Below the pieces are notes generated by a model that made no database searches, had not been told where the DNA came from, and saw only the letters and a program-made list of their open reading frames with translations. DNA of 64,000 bases from UBA1765 sp045629945 (GTDB lineage: Bacteria > Fibrobacterota > Fibrobacteria > Fibrobacterales > Fibrobacteraceae). Each line of letters starts with the position of its first letter. Position 1 is the first letter of the stretch. The stretch spans positions 69,452-133,451 of the forward strand of contig JAZQSE010000035.1 in assembly GCA_045629945.1 (NCBI GenBank), written 5' to 3'. This document shows, piece after piece, positions 34,460-42,795 of the stretch. The position numbers and the translations under genes were made by a program.

Positions 34460-36880
34460 ATGGGAAAGGAATTTCGTTTTGACTTAGAATTAGCCCAAAA
34501 GCATTTGGAAAGTATATTTCCAAATGAAATGGTTAGAAATAGTTACTTAAAAGCTATTACAGAATGTGCAAAAATTGCAACAAAAGAAAATAATGCTAAT
34601 TGGAATGTGAATTTAAGCAATCATTTGATTAGAGTAAATTGTGGTGCTAGATATATTTTTGATATGAGAAATGAAAGACTTCGTGTAATGTGCTGGCGAG
34701 AAACTTTTCTTAAATTAGATAAAGATTTTATAGATGAGTTCCTAAAAGAGGTCTTTTTTCATAAAGAAGATACTAAAGAATTGATGGCATCCGATTTTAA
34801 TCCACAAACTTATGAAGAATTGAAAAAAGTTCCAGCAAATATTTTATGGCACAATTCATTGCAATTTAATATCAATCCCAAATTATGGGCAGAAAAATAT
34901 GCCGAAAAATTAATGCCAAGTGTTCTTGATTTTTGCAAAGACTGTATCAAACATTCTTCAATAATGCCTCAAATGCGAAAAGCACATTCAGCAAGTCTGA
35001 TAGAATTGATAAATAAAGAAATGAATGAAAATCTAATTCAGCCTGAATATATTAAAGAACAATTAAATTATGAAAATGATGATTTGGAGAGATTTAAATC
35101 CCTTTTAGAATATTTCATTTCTCATCTAGAATGGTGTGAAAATCAAGACAGCAAGTTCATAGGATATGAAAAATACATAAAACCAATAGAAAAATTTAGG
35201 TCTACTGGAAAAGGAGAAAAGGGAAATGGTATACAATCACAAATAAACAATTGGGATTGCTATAAAGGAAGAAGAATAGGAATAACTATTTATAATAGCC
35301 ATGGTCATGGCTACCAACAGAGAAATTGTTATCTCCATTGGATGGAGACTTGGTATAACATTCACGCTAATTGGGAAAATAATCATATTACATCTTTATA
35401 CTTATCCAAAGAACCAAAGGTTGATGCTAAAAAAGAATTAGAAAAAACAATAGAAGAATTAGGTTTATTTACAGAAAATATCACCGATGATTTAAAAGTC
35501 TTTTTTGATGAATTTCTGAAATGGGAAATAGGAGCCTTACAAATGACAGATTACGAAAAAAAACTTGATGAAATAAAAGAAAATCTTGAAGCAAATAAAA
35601 ACGTAATTCTTACTGGTGCGCCGGGAACAGGAAAAACTTTTATGGCAAAGCAGATTGCAAAAGAATTAGGCTGTGAAGATGATAATATCGGCTTTGTGCA
35701 GTTTCATCCGTCTTATGATTACACAGATTTTGTTGAAGGTTTGCGTCCAACAGATAAAGATAGAAACGGAAATGTTGGTTTTGAAAGAAAAGATGGCGTG
35801 TTTAAGAAGTTTTGTGAGAGGGCGTTGAAAAATTTGGTGGATAGTAGAAAAAGTGCAGAGGAGATAACAAAAGAAAATGATGTTAAAAATTTAGTAAATT
35901 CATTTTTAAATGAGATTTATGAAAATGAAACAAAATTTAAAACTTCATCAACAGAAAATGAATTTCAAATAAAATCTATTGATGAAAATTTTATTACAAT
36001 TAGTATCCCATCAAATGAAAAAACAAGTGAATTAAAATTATCTATATCAGATATTCATCAGATTTTATTATCTGATGCAAAATTAGAAAAGGTAAAAGAC
36101 TTGATTTCAATATTTAATCGCAAAAATCATAGACAAGAAGATTCTTATCTTTTTGTATTATGTAAAGAAATTAGAGAAAAACAAAAAATAAAGTCAGAAA
36201 TCACAGAAAAAATACCTCTTAAAAACTTCGTCTTCATTATCGATGAAATCAATCGAGGGGAAGTGGCAAAAATCTTTGGGGAACTTTTCTATTCTGTCGA
36301 TCCTGGATATCGTGTTACTTCTGACGACTTAGATGCAATTAAAAATGGTAATAAAACAGTTACAACTATCAAAACACAATATGCCAATCTCGAAACTGAT
36401 GGCAATATTTTTGACAGGGTATTACAAAAAAAAGAAAAAGATTTCGGTCATTTTTTCATTCCAGAAAATGTGTACATCATCGGTACAATGAACGACATTG
36501 ACCGAAGCGTTGAATCAATGGATTTTGCATTCCGTCGTCGTTTTTCTTGGATAGAAGTAAAAGCGTCTGATACTGTAGATATGCTTGATCCAAAATATGA
36601 TGACAATGGCGAATTGATTGCTGGTTTAGAGAAGAATTTAGCAGATGAAGCAAAACGCCGAATGGAAAATTTGAATGCTGAAATTTCAAAAATAGATGAG
36701 TTAAACGACGCCTATCACATCGGAGCAAGTTATTTCTTGAAGCTAAAAAATTACGGTGGGGATTTTGACAAACTTTGGGATTATCACATCAAAGGCATTT
36801 TGCAGGAATATTTACGTGGCAATCCAAACGCACAGAAAGAACTAGAAAACTTGAAAGAGGCGTATGATAGGGAAGAATAA
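34460..36880 (+). CDS. mcrB: McrB-like AAA+ GTPase of type IV restriction
   Basis: Motor subunit of a McrBC-type modification-dependent restriction complex. The AAA+ domain is C-terminal: Walker A GAPGTGKT near residue 388, the McrB signature FVQFHPSYDYTDFVEGLRP near 413, Walker B FIIDEINRGE near 592, and IIGTMNDIDRSVESMDFAFRRRF near 672 with sensor and arginine-finger residues. The N-terminal 360 residues are the expected DNA-reading module but do not match the classical McrB DUF3578 fold that I know; residues 270-320 are rich in Trp, Tyr and His, which would suit a base-flipping reader. A GAGG site precedes the ATG. mcrC is separated from it by two inserted genes. Confidence 0.88.
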   Translation: MGKEFRFDLELAQKHLESIFPNEMVRNSYLKAITECAKIATKENNANWNVNLSNHLIRVNCGARYIFDMRNERLRVMCWRETFLKLDKDFIDEFLKEVFFHKEDTKELMASDFNPQTYEELKKVPANILWHNSLQFNINPKLWAEKYAEKLMPSVLDFCKDCIKHSSIMPQMRKAHSASLIELINKEMNENLIQPEYIKEQLNYENDDLERFKSLLEYFISHLEWCENQDSKFIGYEKYIKPIEKFRSTGKGEKGNGIQSQINNWDCYKGRRIGITIYNSHGHGYQQRNCYLHWMETWYNIHANWENNHITSLYLSKEPKVDAKKELEKTIEELGLFTENITDDLKVFFDEFLKWEIGALQMTDYEKKLDEIKENLEANKNVILTGAPGTGKTFMAKQIAKELGCEDDNIGFVQFHPSYDYTDFVEGLRPTDKDRNGNVGFERKDGVFKKFCERALKNLVDSRKSAEEITKENDVKNLVNSFLNEIYENETKFKTSSTENEFQIKSIDENFITISIPSNEKTSELKLSISDIHQILLSDAKLEKVKDLISIFNRKNHRQEDSYLFVLCKEIREKQKIKSEITEKIPLKNFVFIIDEINRGEVAKIFGELFYSVDPGYRVTSDDLDAIKNGNKTVTTIKTQYANLETDGNIFDRVLQKKEKDFGHFFIPENVYIIGTMNDIDRSVESMDFAFRRRFSWIEVKASDTVDMLDPKYDDNGELIAGLEKNLADEAKRRMENLNAEISKIDELNDAYHIGASYFLKLKNYGGDFDKLWDYHIKGILQEYLRGNPNAQKELENLKEAYDREE

Positions 36881-36936
36881 TTCACAAAAAATATAATAAA
36901 ATAAATAAAATTATTAGATAATTATAGGAGATTTTT

Positions 36937-39153
36937 ATGAAACCAGAAGCACATTCAATAAATTATGTTTTAAAGATGAACTCAACATCTTTCTTTATTC
37001 CACCATTTCAAAGAGCTTATGCTTGGGGACGTCCTGAAATAGAGAGATATTTTAGTGATGTTATTAGAATAATAAATTCTGAATTAGATTCTAAACAAAA
37101 CGATAAATTAGAACATTTCTTTGGAACAATAGTAATCAGAAATGAAGAATCTGGATTTAGCACAAAATCAATTGTAGTTGATGGACAACAAAGATTAACA
37201 ACTACATTATTATTTCTAATTGCGTTAAGAGATTTACAAGATGATGAAACAGTAAAGAAACATATACAAGATAATTACCTAACAAATTCATCATCTTCAT
37301 TTCAAGATAAAATAAAACTAAAGCAAGTAACAAAGGATTGGGATTCTTATAGAGCATTAGTAAATGGTTCAATAGCAAATAATAGTATTATAAAAAATTG
37401 TTATGATGATTTTAAAAGATTGATATTAGATACACAGAAGCGAAGACCAGAAATAAAAGCTGAACATTATATAAAAGCTTTGGATAGAATGAATGTTGCA
37501 ATTATTTTTCTTGATGAACGTCCATATAAAGGTGAAGATCCTCAAATTATTTTTGAAACTTTAAACTCATTAGGGAAACCTTTATCACTATCTGATTTAA
37601 TACGAAATTATGTCTTGTTAAATATGAAAAGTGATGAACAAACAGCTATTTATGAAAATACTTGGTATCCAAAAATAGAATCAATTCTTAAAGAATTTAC
37701 ATCAGATTTTTTCAGAGATTTTCTCCAATACAAAATGGCTGAATCAATAAAAGCTGTAAGTGATAATAATACAAAAGAAATTTATCAAGTCTTCAAGGAT
37801 TTTGTTGATGCAAATTATAAAAATAATCATGCAGATTTTGTTGATGATATTGTTTCCTATGTACTTTTTTATAAGTGGATTATTTTTGAGGAGTATACAG
37901 ATATAATTTCAAAAGAAAAGAAAAATGATTTTGAAATAAAAGAACTTTTAAGAAACATTTTTCATGATATTAAGTCTGAAGCTTTTAAACCTTTTGTTAT
38001 GGGATTACTTTCTCTGCATCAAAAAACAGGCAGTAATTATGATGATTCTATGTTAATTTCAGATTTAAAGATAATTCGTACATATTTAATACGCCGTCGT
38101 ATTACTAAATTAACGCAAGGTGAAAACAAAGGTATTGTACTTCTTTGTGAAAAATCAATGCTTTCGGATATTACGGAAGCAAAAAAATCACTCATTGAGA
38201 TTTTGTCAAATCAATTTTATAAATTAAGATTTCCTAATGATGAAGAAATAAAATCCGTTTTATCTAATATAAATTTTTATGAAGATGTAAAACAATATGG
38301 GAAATTTATTCTAGGCAAAATAGAAGAGAATAATTCCAAGGTATCTGTTGATTTTAGAAATTCAAAAATTACAATAGAGCATATTATGCCTCAAACTTTG
38401 ACAGAGTCATGGAGGAATGAATTAGGTAATAATTTTGAGGAAATTCATAAAAAATTTATTCACAACATCGGAAATCTTATCCTAACAGAATTTAACAGCG
38501 AAATCGGTAACAAACCTTTTTCTGAAAAAAAACAGAAATTAGCAGAATCTTCATTACATTATCGTTTAGATATATTGAACTGTTCTGAATGGAATGAAAA
38601 CTCAATTTTACAACATCAGAATAAAATGATTAATGATTTTTTAGAAACTTTTTCACTTCCGGAAGATTATAAAAACAAATCGAATTGGTATGCAACAGAA
38701 AATATCAATGTGATTGAAATACAAGAGTTCTCTCCATTAGATGAAGATGCAAAAGAATATTCAGAAGGAAATAAACCTAAATCTATTAGAGTCTTTAATG
38801 AAACAATAAAGGTTGTAACTTGGCAAGATGTACAATTAGCATTTTTAAATGAACTATATAAAAATAAAGAATTCGATTTTCAGTTTATTATTGATAATCA
38901 AATGGAAATATTTGGAAGAGATAATGCAATAGTTTTATGGAGTTATTTCAAAGAAATGATGGAAAATAACAGTGATTATTCAACAAAATATAAAACTTTA
39001 GATGGAAAATTATGGAATAAGATGAATAAAATTGAAACTGATACTCTTTTTGTACATATAAATATTTCTGCACGTACTTGTATGAAAAGAATTGCAAATA
39101 TCATGAATAGATTTTATATCTCGCCAAACTCTATAACAATTCAATTAAAATAA
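36937..39153 (+). CDS. GmrSD-like DUF262/DUF1524 nuclease
   Basis: Protein of the DUF262-DUF1524 type, related to the GmrSD type IV enzyme that cuts glucosylated phage DNA. Residues 1-230 carry the ParB-like NTPase-nuclease domain: IPPFQRAYAWGRPEIERYFSD near 18, the IVVDGQQRLTTT motif near 82 and FETLNSLGKPLSLSDLIRN near 207. The HNH domain is near 482: ITIEHIMPQTL, and HNIGNLILTEFNSEIGN near 510. A C-terminal module of about 130 residues (from 610) is not recognised. AGGAG precedes the ATG. Standing between mcrB and mcrC, it adds a second modified-DNA nuclease to the operon, which may widen the set of modifications attacked. Confidence 0.85.
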   Translation: MKPEAHSINYVLKMNSTSFFIPPFQRAYAWGRPEIERYFSDVIRIINSELDSKQNDKLEHFFGTIVIRNEESGFSTKSIVVDGQQRLTTTLLFLIALRDLQDDETVKKHIQDNYLTNSSSSFQDKIKLKQVTKDWDSYRALVNGSIANNSIIKNCYDDFKRLILDTQKRRPEIKAEHYIKALDRMNVAIIFLDERPYKGEDPQIIFETLNSLGKPLSLSDLIRNYVLLNMKSDEQTAIYENTWYPKIESILKEFTSDFFRDFLQYKMAESIKAVSDNNTKEIYQVFKDFVDANYKNNHADFVDDIVSYVLFYKWIIFEEYTDIISKEKKNDFEIKELLRNIFHDIKSEAFKPFVMGLLSLHQKTGSNYDDSMLISDLKIIRTYLIRRRITKLTQGENKGIVLLCEKSMLSDITEAKKSLIEILSNQFYKLRFPNDEEIKSVLSNINFYEDVKQYGKFILGKIEENNSKVSVDFRNSKITIEHIMPQTLTESWRNELGNNFEEIHKKFIHNIGNLILTEFNSEIGNKPFSEKKQKLAESSLHYRLDILNCSEWNENSILQHQNKMINDFLETFSLPEDYKNKSNWYATENINVIEIQEFSPLDEDAKEYSEGNKPKSIRVFNETIKVVTWQDVQLAFLNELYKNKEFDFQFIIDNQMEIFGRDNAIVLWSYFKEMMENNSDYSTKYKTLDGKLWNKMNKIETDTLFVHINISARTCMKRIANIMNRFYISPNSITIQLK

Positions 39154-39155
39154 AG

Positions 39156-39187
39156 AAAGCCGGAGAGTAATCTATGGAAAATAACAT
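39156..39187 (+). repeat. Direct repeat over rhuM start, copy 1
   Basis: AAAGCCGGAGAGTAATCT plus ATGGAAAATAAC and two more bases. It covers the ribosome site and start of rhuM. A copy with 2 mismatches in 32 bases follows the gene at 40161-40192. Confidence 0.9.
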
Positions 39188-40154
39188 TATTTTATACACA
39201 GATGAAAATGGCAAAACAGATATTTCTGTTCGATTTGCAGATGAAGATGTTTGGGTAACACAAGTTCAACTTGCAGAACTGTACAAAACAACACGTCAAA
39301 ATATTGGACAACATATTGAAAATATTTATAAAGATGAAGAACTTCCTCGAGATGCAACTATAAAGAAATTCTTTATAGTTCAACAAGAAGGATCTAGACA
39401 GGTAAAACGAGAAATTGAACACTATAATCTTGATGTAATAATTGCAATTGGTTATAGAATTCAATCAGTTGTTGCAACTCGATTTAGACGTTGGGCAACA
39501 GAACGTTTGCATGAGTATATTCAAAAAGGTTTCTCTCTTGATGATGAAAGATTAAAAAATGGTCGGAATAGATATTTTAAAGAATTACTTCAAAGAATTC
39601 GTGATATCCGTTCAAGTGAACGAAATTTTTATCAACAAGTTACAGATATTTATGCAACTGCAACAGATTATGATCCACGTGCTAAAATTACATTGCAATT
39701 TTTTGCCACTGTTCAGAATAAATTACATTATGCAGTTCACGAACATACTGCTGCGGAATTAATATATGAACGAGTTAATAGTGAAAAGCCTTTTGTAGGT
39801 ATGACAAATTTTAAAGGTTCTTATGTTACAAAAGACGATGTAAAAATTGCAAAAAATTATTTAACAGAAAAAGAATTGCAACGCTTAAATTTAATGGTTT
39901 CTCAATTTTTAGATTTTGCAGAACTCCAAGCGTTAGATGAAAATCCAATGAAAATGCAAGATTGGATAGAAGCTTTGGATAATCAGATTGTTATGACAAA
40001 ACGTAAAATTCTTGAAGATAACGGGAAAATTTCTCATGAACAAGCTATTAAAAAAGCTGAAAAAGAATATGATCTATACCGGCAAAAGCAATTAGAAAAT
40101 CTAAAAAGCGATTTTGATTTATTTATGCAAGATGTAAAGAACTTGGAAAAATAA
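39174..40154 (+). CDS. rhuM: RhuM-family protein
   Basis: RhuM-type protein, 326 residues, a Bro-N/KilA-N-like family often embedded in restriction operons; its activity is unknown. Conserved parts: VRFADEDVWVTQVQLAELY near 20, TTRQNIGQHIENIY near 42, EGSRQVKREIEHYNLDVIIAIGYR near 72 and RRWATERLHEYIQKGF near 104. The C-terminal half is helical (ISHEQAIKKAEKEYDLYRQKQ near 285). GGAGAG precedes the ATG. Codons about 61-69 (TIKKFFIV) are encoded by a perfect 25-base palindrome. The gene is bracketed by two copies of its own start region, so it may be a later insertion between the DUF262 gene and mcrC. Confidence 0.88.
   Translation: MENNIILYTDENGKTDISVRFADEDVWVTQVQLAELYKTTRQNIGQHIENIYKDEELPRDATIKKFFIVQQEGSRQVKREIEHYNLDVIIAIGYRIQSVVATRFRRWATERLHEYIQKGFSLDDERLKNGRNRYFKELLQRIRDIRSSERNFYQQVTDIYATATDYDPRAKITLQFFATVQNKLHYAVHEHTAAELIYERVNSEKPFVGMTNFKGSYVTKDDVKIAKNYLTEKELQRLNLMVSQFLDFAELQALDENPMKMQDWIEALDNQIVMTKRKILEDNGKISHEQAIKKAEKEYDLYRQKQLENLKSDFDLFMQDVKNLEK
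39356..39380. repeat. Perfect 25-base palindrome inside rhuM
   Basis: Arms AACTATAAAGAA (39356-39367) and TTCTTTATAGTT (39369-39380) around one central A. It encodes the conserved TIKKFFIV segment just before the family core. Confidence 0.92.
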
Positions 40155-40160
40155 TTAAAA

Positions 40161-40196
40161 AAAGCCTGAGAGTAATCTATGGAAAATAAAATATAA
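40161..40196 (+). pseudogene. Second rhuM start module, remnant
   Basis: Near copy of the rhuM ribosome site and start (40161-40192), then ATG-GAA-AAT-AAA-ATA and a stop at 40196. It begins 6 bases after the rhuM stop. Weak likeness to the rhuM 5-prime end continues for some 20 more bases (GATGAAA). It looks like the stump of a deleted tandem copy. No gene lies between here and mcrC at 40257. Confidence 0.6.
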
Positions 40197-40256
40197 TTAG
40201 ATGAAATTGCTTGATGTAAAATATGTTAAAGGAATAGAGGAAAAATAAAACAAATC

Positions 40257-41750
40257 ATGCCACACCTAACCTTAACCGACAACAACATCGCAAATCTTTC
40301 TTCTCTTACCTCACTTTTGCAAAATGATGTGCAATCCCAAATTCATGTATTTCAAGATTTGCAAACTATTGCGGGAAAGCCGTTGCAAGAGCTTTGTAAG
40401 AAAAATGCAAATCTTTTAGTTTTTCCTCATTGTTTGGATGAACACAATAACGGAATTGAAGAACTTTCTATTTGTGAACTTGTGGGAAATCCAAATTATG
40501 ATGGGGACACAATTTGTGATGTTGAAAACGTAAAAGTAAAAACTGGAAATTTGATGGGCTTTGTTGGTTTGGGCGGAAACAAAAATCACAACACCAAGCT
40601 TGAAATCCGGTCCCGCTTTACTGAAAATTCTAATGACAACGGTCAAGATTATTTTTTGCATTATATGCTAGAAAAAGTTTTTCGCATAAACCTTTTTGAT
40701 ATGAATTATTCCCACAGCAAAAATGATGGCTTTGATTTGCTGTTTTTAATTTTTCCTCATTTGCTAAAACGAGCTCTTCGCCAAGGAATTTTTAGAACTT
40801 ACAGAACTTTTCAAAAAAATGATGCGGCTGTAAAAGGCGTAATTGATATAAATCGTCACATAAAACAAAACACTCCTTTTAATGGAAAAATTGCCTATCG
40901 AAGTCGCGAATATTCAGCAGATAACGATATAACCCAACTTATTCGCCACACAATTGAATTTTTGAAGCAAAAAGATATTGGAAAATCCCTATTAAATTCT
41001 GATAATGACACAAAAGACGCTGTAAAACAAATTGTGGCGGCAACAGATTCTTCGTATTGTTTTCAAAATCGTGCAAAAGTTATTCACAACAATTTGCGCC
41101 CTGTAAATCATCCATATTATTCTGGCTACAAATATTTGCAGCAGCTTTGTCTTTTGATTTTGCGCCATCAATCTATGCAATATTCACAAAGCAATTCTCC
41201 AGTTTACGGAATTCTTTTTGATGGCGCTTGGCTTTGGGAAGAATATCTTGCAACAATTTTGTGCAATCCAAAACTTGGCAATCAAAAATTCAAACATCCT
41301 ACTAACAAGGATAAAAAAGGTGGGATAAAACTTTTTGATAACTCTAACACAGGCGAAGAAGATTTTGCAAAATGCTATCGTCGTATTTACCCAGATTTTT
41401 ATAAACCTAATTCCAAAGACGATGAATTTTTAAAAAACGATGGAATCATTTTAGATGCCAAATATAAGCATTTAGAAAACGGCTTGATTCGTGATGATTT
41501 GTATCAAATAATTTCATATATGCACACAATGAAAATTCCTTGTGGCGGATTTATTTATCCTATAAAACAATCTAATCCATCAGAAAATGAAAATTCTGAT
41601 GATTTAAAAACTTTTAAACTTTCTGGTTTAGGTGGAAACGTTTACACTTATAAACTTAAGATTCCTTATTCCACAAATTATCCCAAATTCAGTGAAACCA
41701 TGGAAAAGGCTGAAAAATCTATTCTCAAACTTTTTTTGAATAAATCATGA
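40257..41750 (+). CDS. mcrC: McrC-like nuclease subunit
   Basis: McrC partner that binds the McrB ring and cuts DNA. The N-terminal part binds McrB; the C-terminal part is a PD-(D/E)XK nuclease with FDGAWLWEEYLATIL near residue 323, the catalytic ILDAKYKHL near 401 (Asp and Lys) and DLYQIISYMHTM near 416. Length 497 is on the long side of normal. No ribosome site is clear; ATG 40257 is the first in frame after the rhuM remnant. It overlaps sfsA by 4 bases. With mcrB at 34460 it forms a complete though interrupted type IV system. Confidence 0.9.
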   Translation: MPHLTLTDNNIANLSSLTSLLQNDVQSQIHVFQDLQTIAGKPLQELCKKNANLLVFPHCLDEHNNGIEELSICELVGNPNYDGDTICDVENVKVKTGNLMGFVGLGGNKNHNTKLEIRSRFTENSNDNGQDYFLHYMLEKVFRINLFDMNYSHSKNDGFDLLFLIFPHLLKRALRQGIFRTYRTFQKNDAAVKGVIDINRHIKQNTPFNGKIAYRSREYSADNDITQLIRHTIEFLKQKDIGKSLLNSDNDTKDAVKQIVAATDSSYCFQNRAKVIHNNLRPVNHPYYSGYKYLQQLCLLILRHQSMQYSQSNSPVYGILFDGAWLWEEYLATILCNPKLGNQKFKHPTNKDKKGGIKLFDNSNTGEEDFAKCYRRIYPDFYKPNSKDDEFLKNDGIILDAKYKHLENGLIRDDLYQIISYMHTMKIPCGGFIYPIKQSNPSENENSDDLKTFKLSGLGGNVYTYKLKIPYSTNYPKFSETMEKAEKSILKLFLNKS

Positions 41751-42523
41751 AATACTCACAAATCACCTCTGCCACTTTTATTTCTCGGCCTAATCGATTT
41801 ATTGCGAAGGTATGTCTTTTTGACGGTACGGAAGAAATAGTTCATGTAAAAAATACTGGGCGTTGTAAGGAGCTTCTTATTCCTGGGTGTAAAGTTTATC
41901 TTGAAAAATCTGACAGTTTGAACAGAAAAACAAAATACGATTTAGTGGCTGTGGAAAAACGATATGATCAGGTTTCTAATTGGGAAAAATATCCTGCGGT
42001 TTTTCGAGAGAGAATGAATAATGGAAACAAAAAATCTCTTTTATTCAATATCGATAGTCAAGCTCCAAATAAGGTTGTTTTGGAATGGTTAAAAAAACAG
42101 GGATTTCAAAATATCAAGCCTGAATTTTCTTTTGGAAAATCGCGTTTTGATTTTTATTTTGAAAAGACTAATACGAAATCTGGCAAAACCGAAAAAATCC
42201 TTATGGAAGTGAAGGGCTGTACTTTGGAAGTTGATGGTGTGGGGTATTTTCCTGATGCTCCAACAGAACGAGGTGTAAAACATCTTAATGAACTTGCTGA
42301 TGCTGTTACACAAGGCTATAAATCTGTTTTGGCTTTTGTAATTCAAATGGAAGGTGTGACAAAAGTTTTGCCAAACGTTAAAACTCATCCAGAATTTGCA
42401 ATGGCTTTGGATAATGCTAAAAATGTTGGAATGGATGTAATTTTTTTGCAATGTTGTGTTACAGAAGAAAGTTTAGAGATTGCGGAATGTGTAAATAACA
42501 ACGAAAAAAATTATTTGAATTAA
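41747..42523 (+). CDS. sfsA: DNA/RNA nuclease SfsA
   Basis: SfsA, once called a sugar fermentation stimulation protein, now regarded as a nucleic-acid binding nuclease-fold protein. Typical features: FISRPNRFIAKV near residue 10, HVKNTGRCKELLIPGCKVYLE near 33, SRFDFYFE near 125 and EVKGCTLEVDGVGYFPDAPTERGVKHLNEL near 145, which supply the PD-(D/E)XK-like Asp, Glu and Lys. 258 residues. The ATGA overlap with mcrC is unusual: SfsA is normally a lone housekeeping gene. Here it may have been drawn into the restriction operon or simply lies at the island border. Confidence 0.9.
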   Translation: MKYSQITSATFISRPNRFIAKVCLFDGTEEIVHVKNTGRCKELLIPGCKVYLEKSDSLNRKTKYDLVAVEKRYDQVSNWEKYPAVFRERMNNGNKKSLLFNIDSQAPNKVVLEWLKKQGFQNIKPEFSFGKSRFDFYFEKTNTKSGKTEKILMEVKGCTLEVDGVGYFPDAPTERGVKHLNELADAVTQGYKSVLAFVIQMEGVTKVLPNVKTHPEFAMALDNAKNVGMDVIFLQCCVTEESLEIAECVNNNEKNYLN

Positions 42524-42599
42524 CTGTAAATCCTGTTGCAAGTTTGAGCCTAATTTCAAAAAAGCAGGCGTTACGGGCGGCGTTTGAGCCCGTTAGAAA

Positions 42600-42644
42600 G
42601 GGTAGTGAGCAACAGCGTGCGAACGAGGGAAATACTTTTCCCTT
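42600..42644 (+). repeat. Interspersed repeat with 3-prime hairpin, copy 2
   Basis: GGGTAGTGAGCAACAGCGTG, then GAACGAGGGAAA and TTTTCCCTTT forming the hairpin. Same layout as 7405-7449. The rest of 42524-42795 is noncoding, with GC-rich inverted pieces just upstream (42568-42590). Confidence 0.6.
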
Positions 42645-42795
42645 TCTTAATGAAAATCAACTCATTTTCAGAGAGGTTAAAGTTTGCTGGTTTGGACTTG
42701 AGAGAAAGTTCTCTAAAAAAAAAAGTTCTTCTTGAGTGATGAAATATTATATTTGAAGGGAATTTGTTTTGCTGCATGTTTGCAAGAAGGTTTTT

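Noticed and set aside
42544..42735. 63-codon open frame after sfsA
   Set aside because: It covers the GGGTAGTGAGCAACA repeat element and has no recognisable protein pattern.
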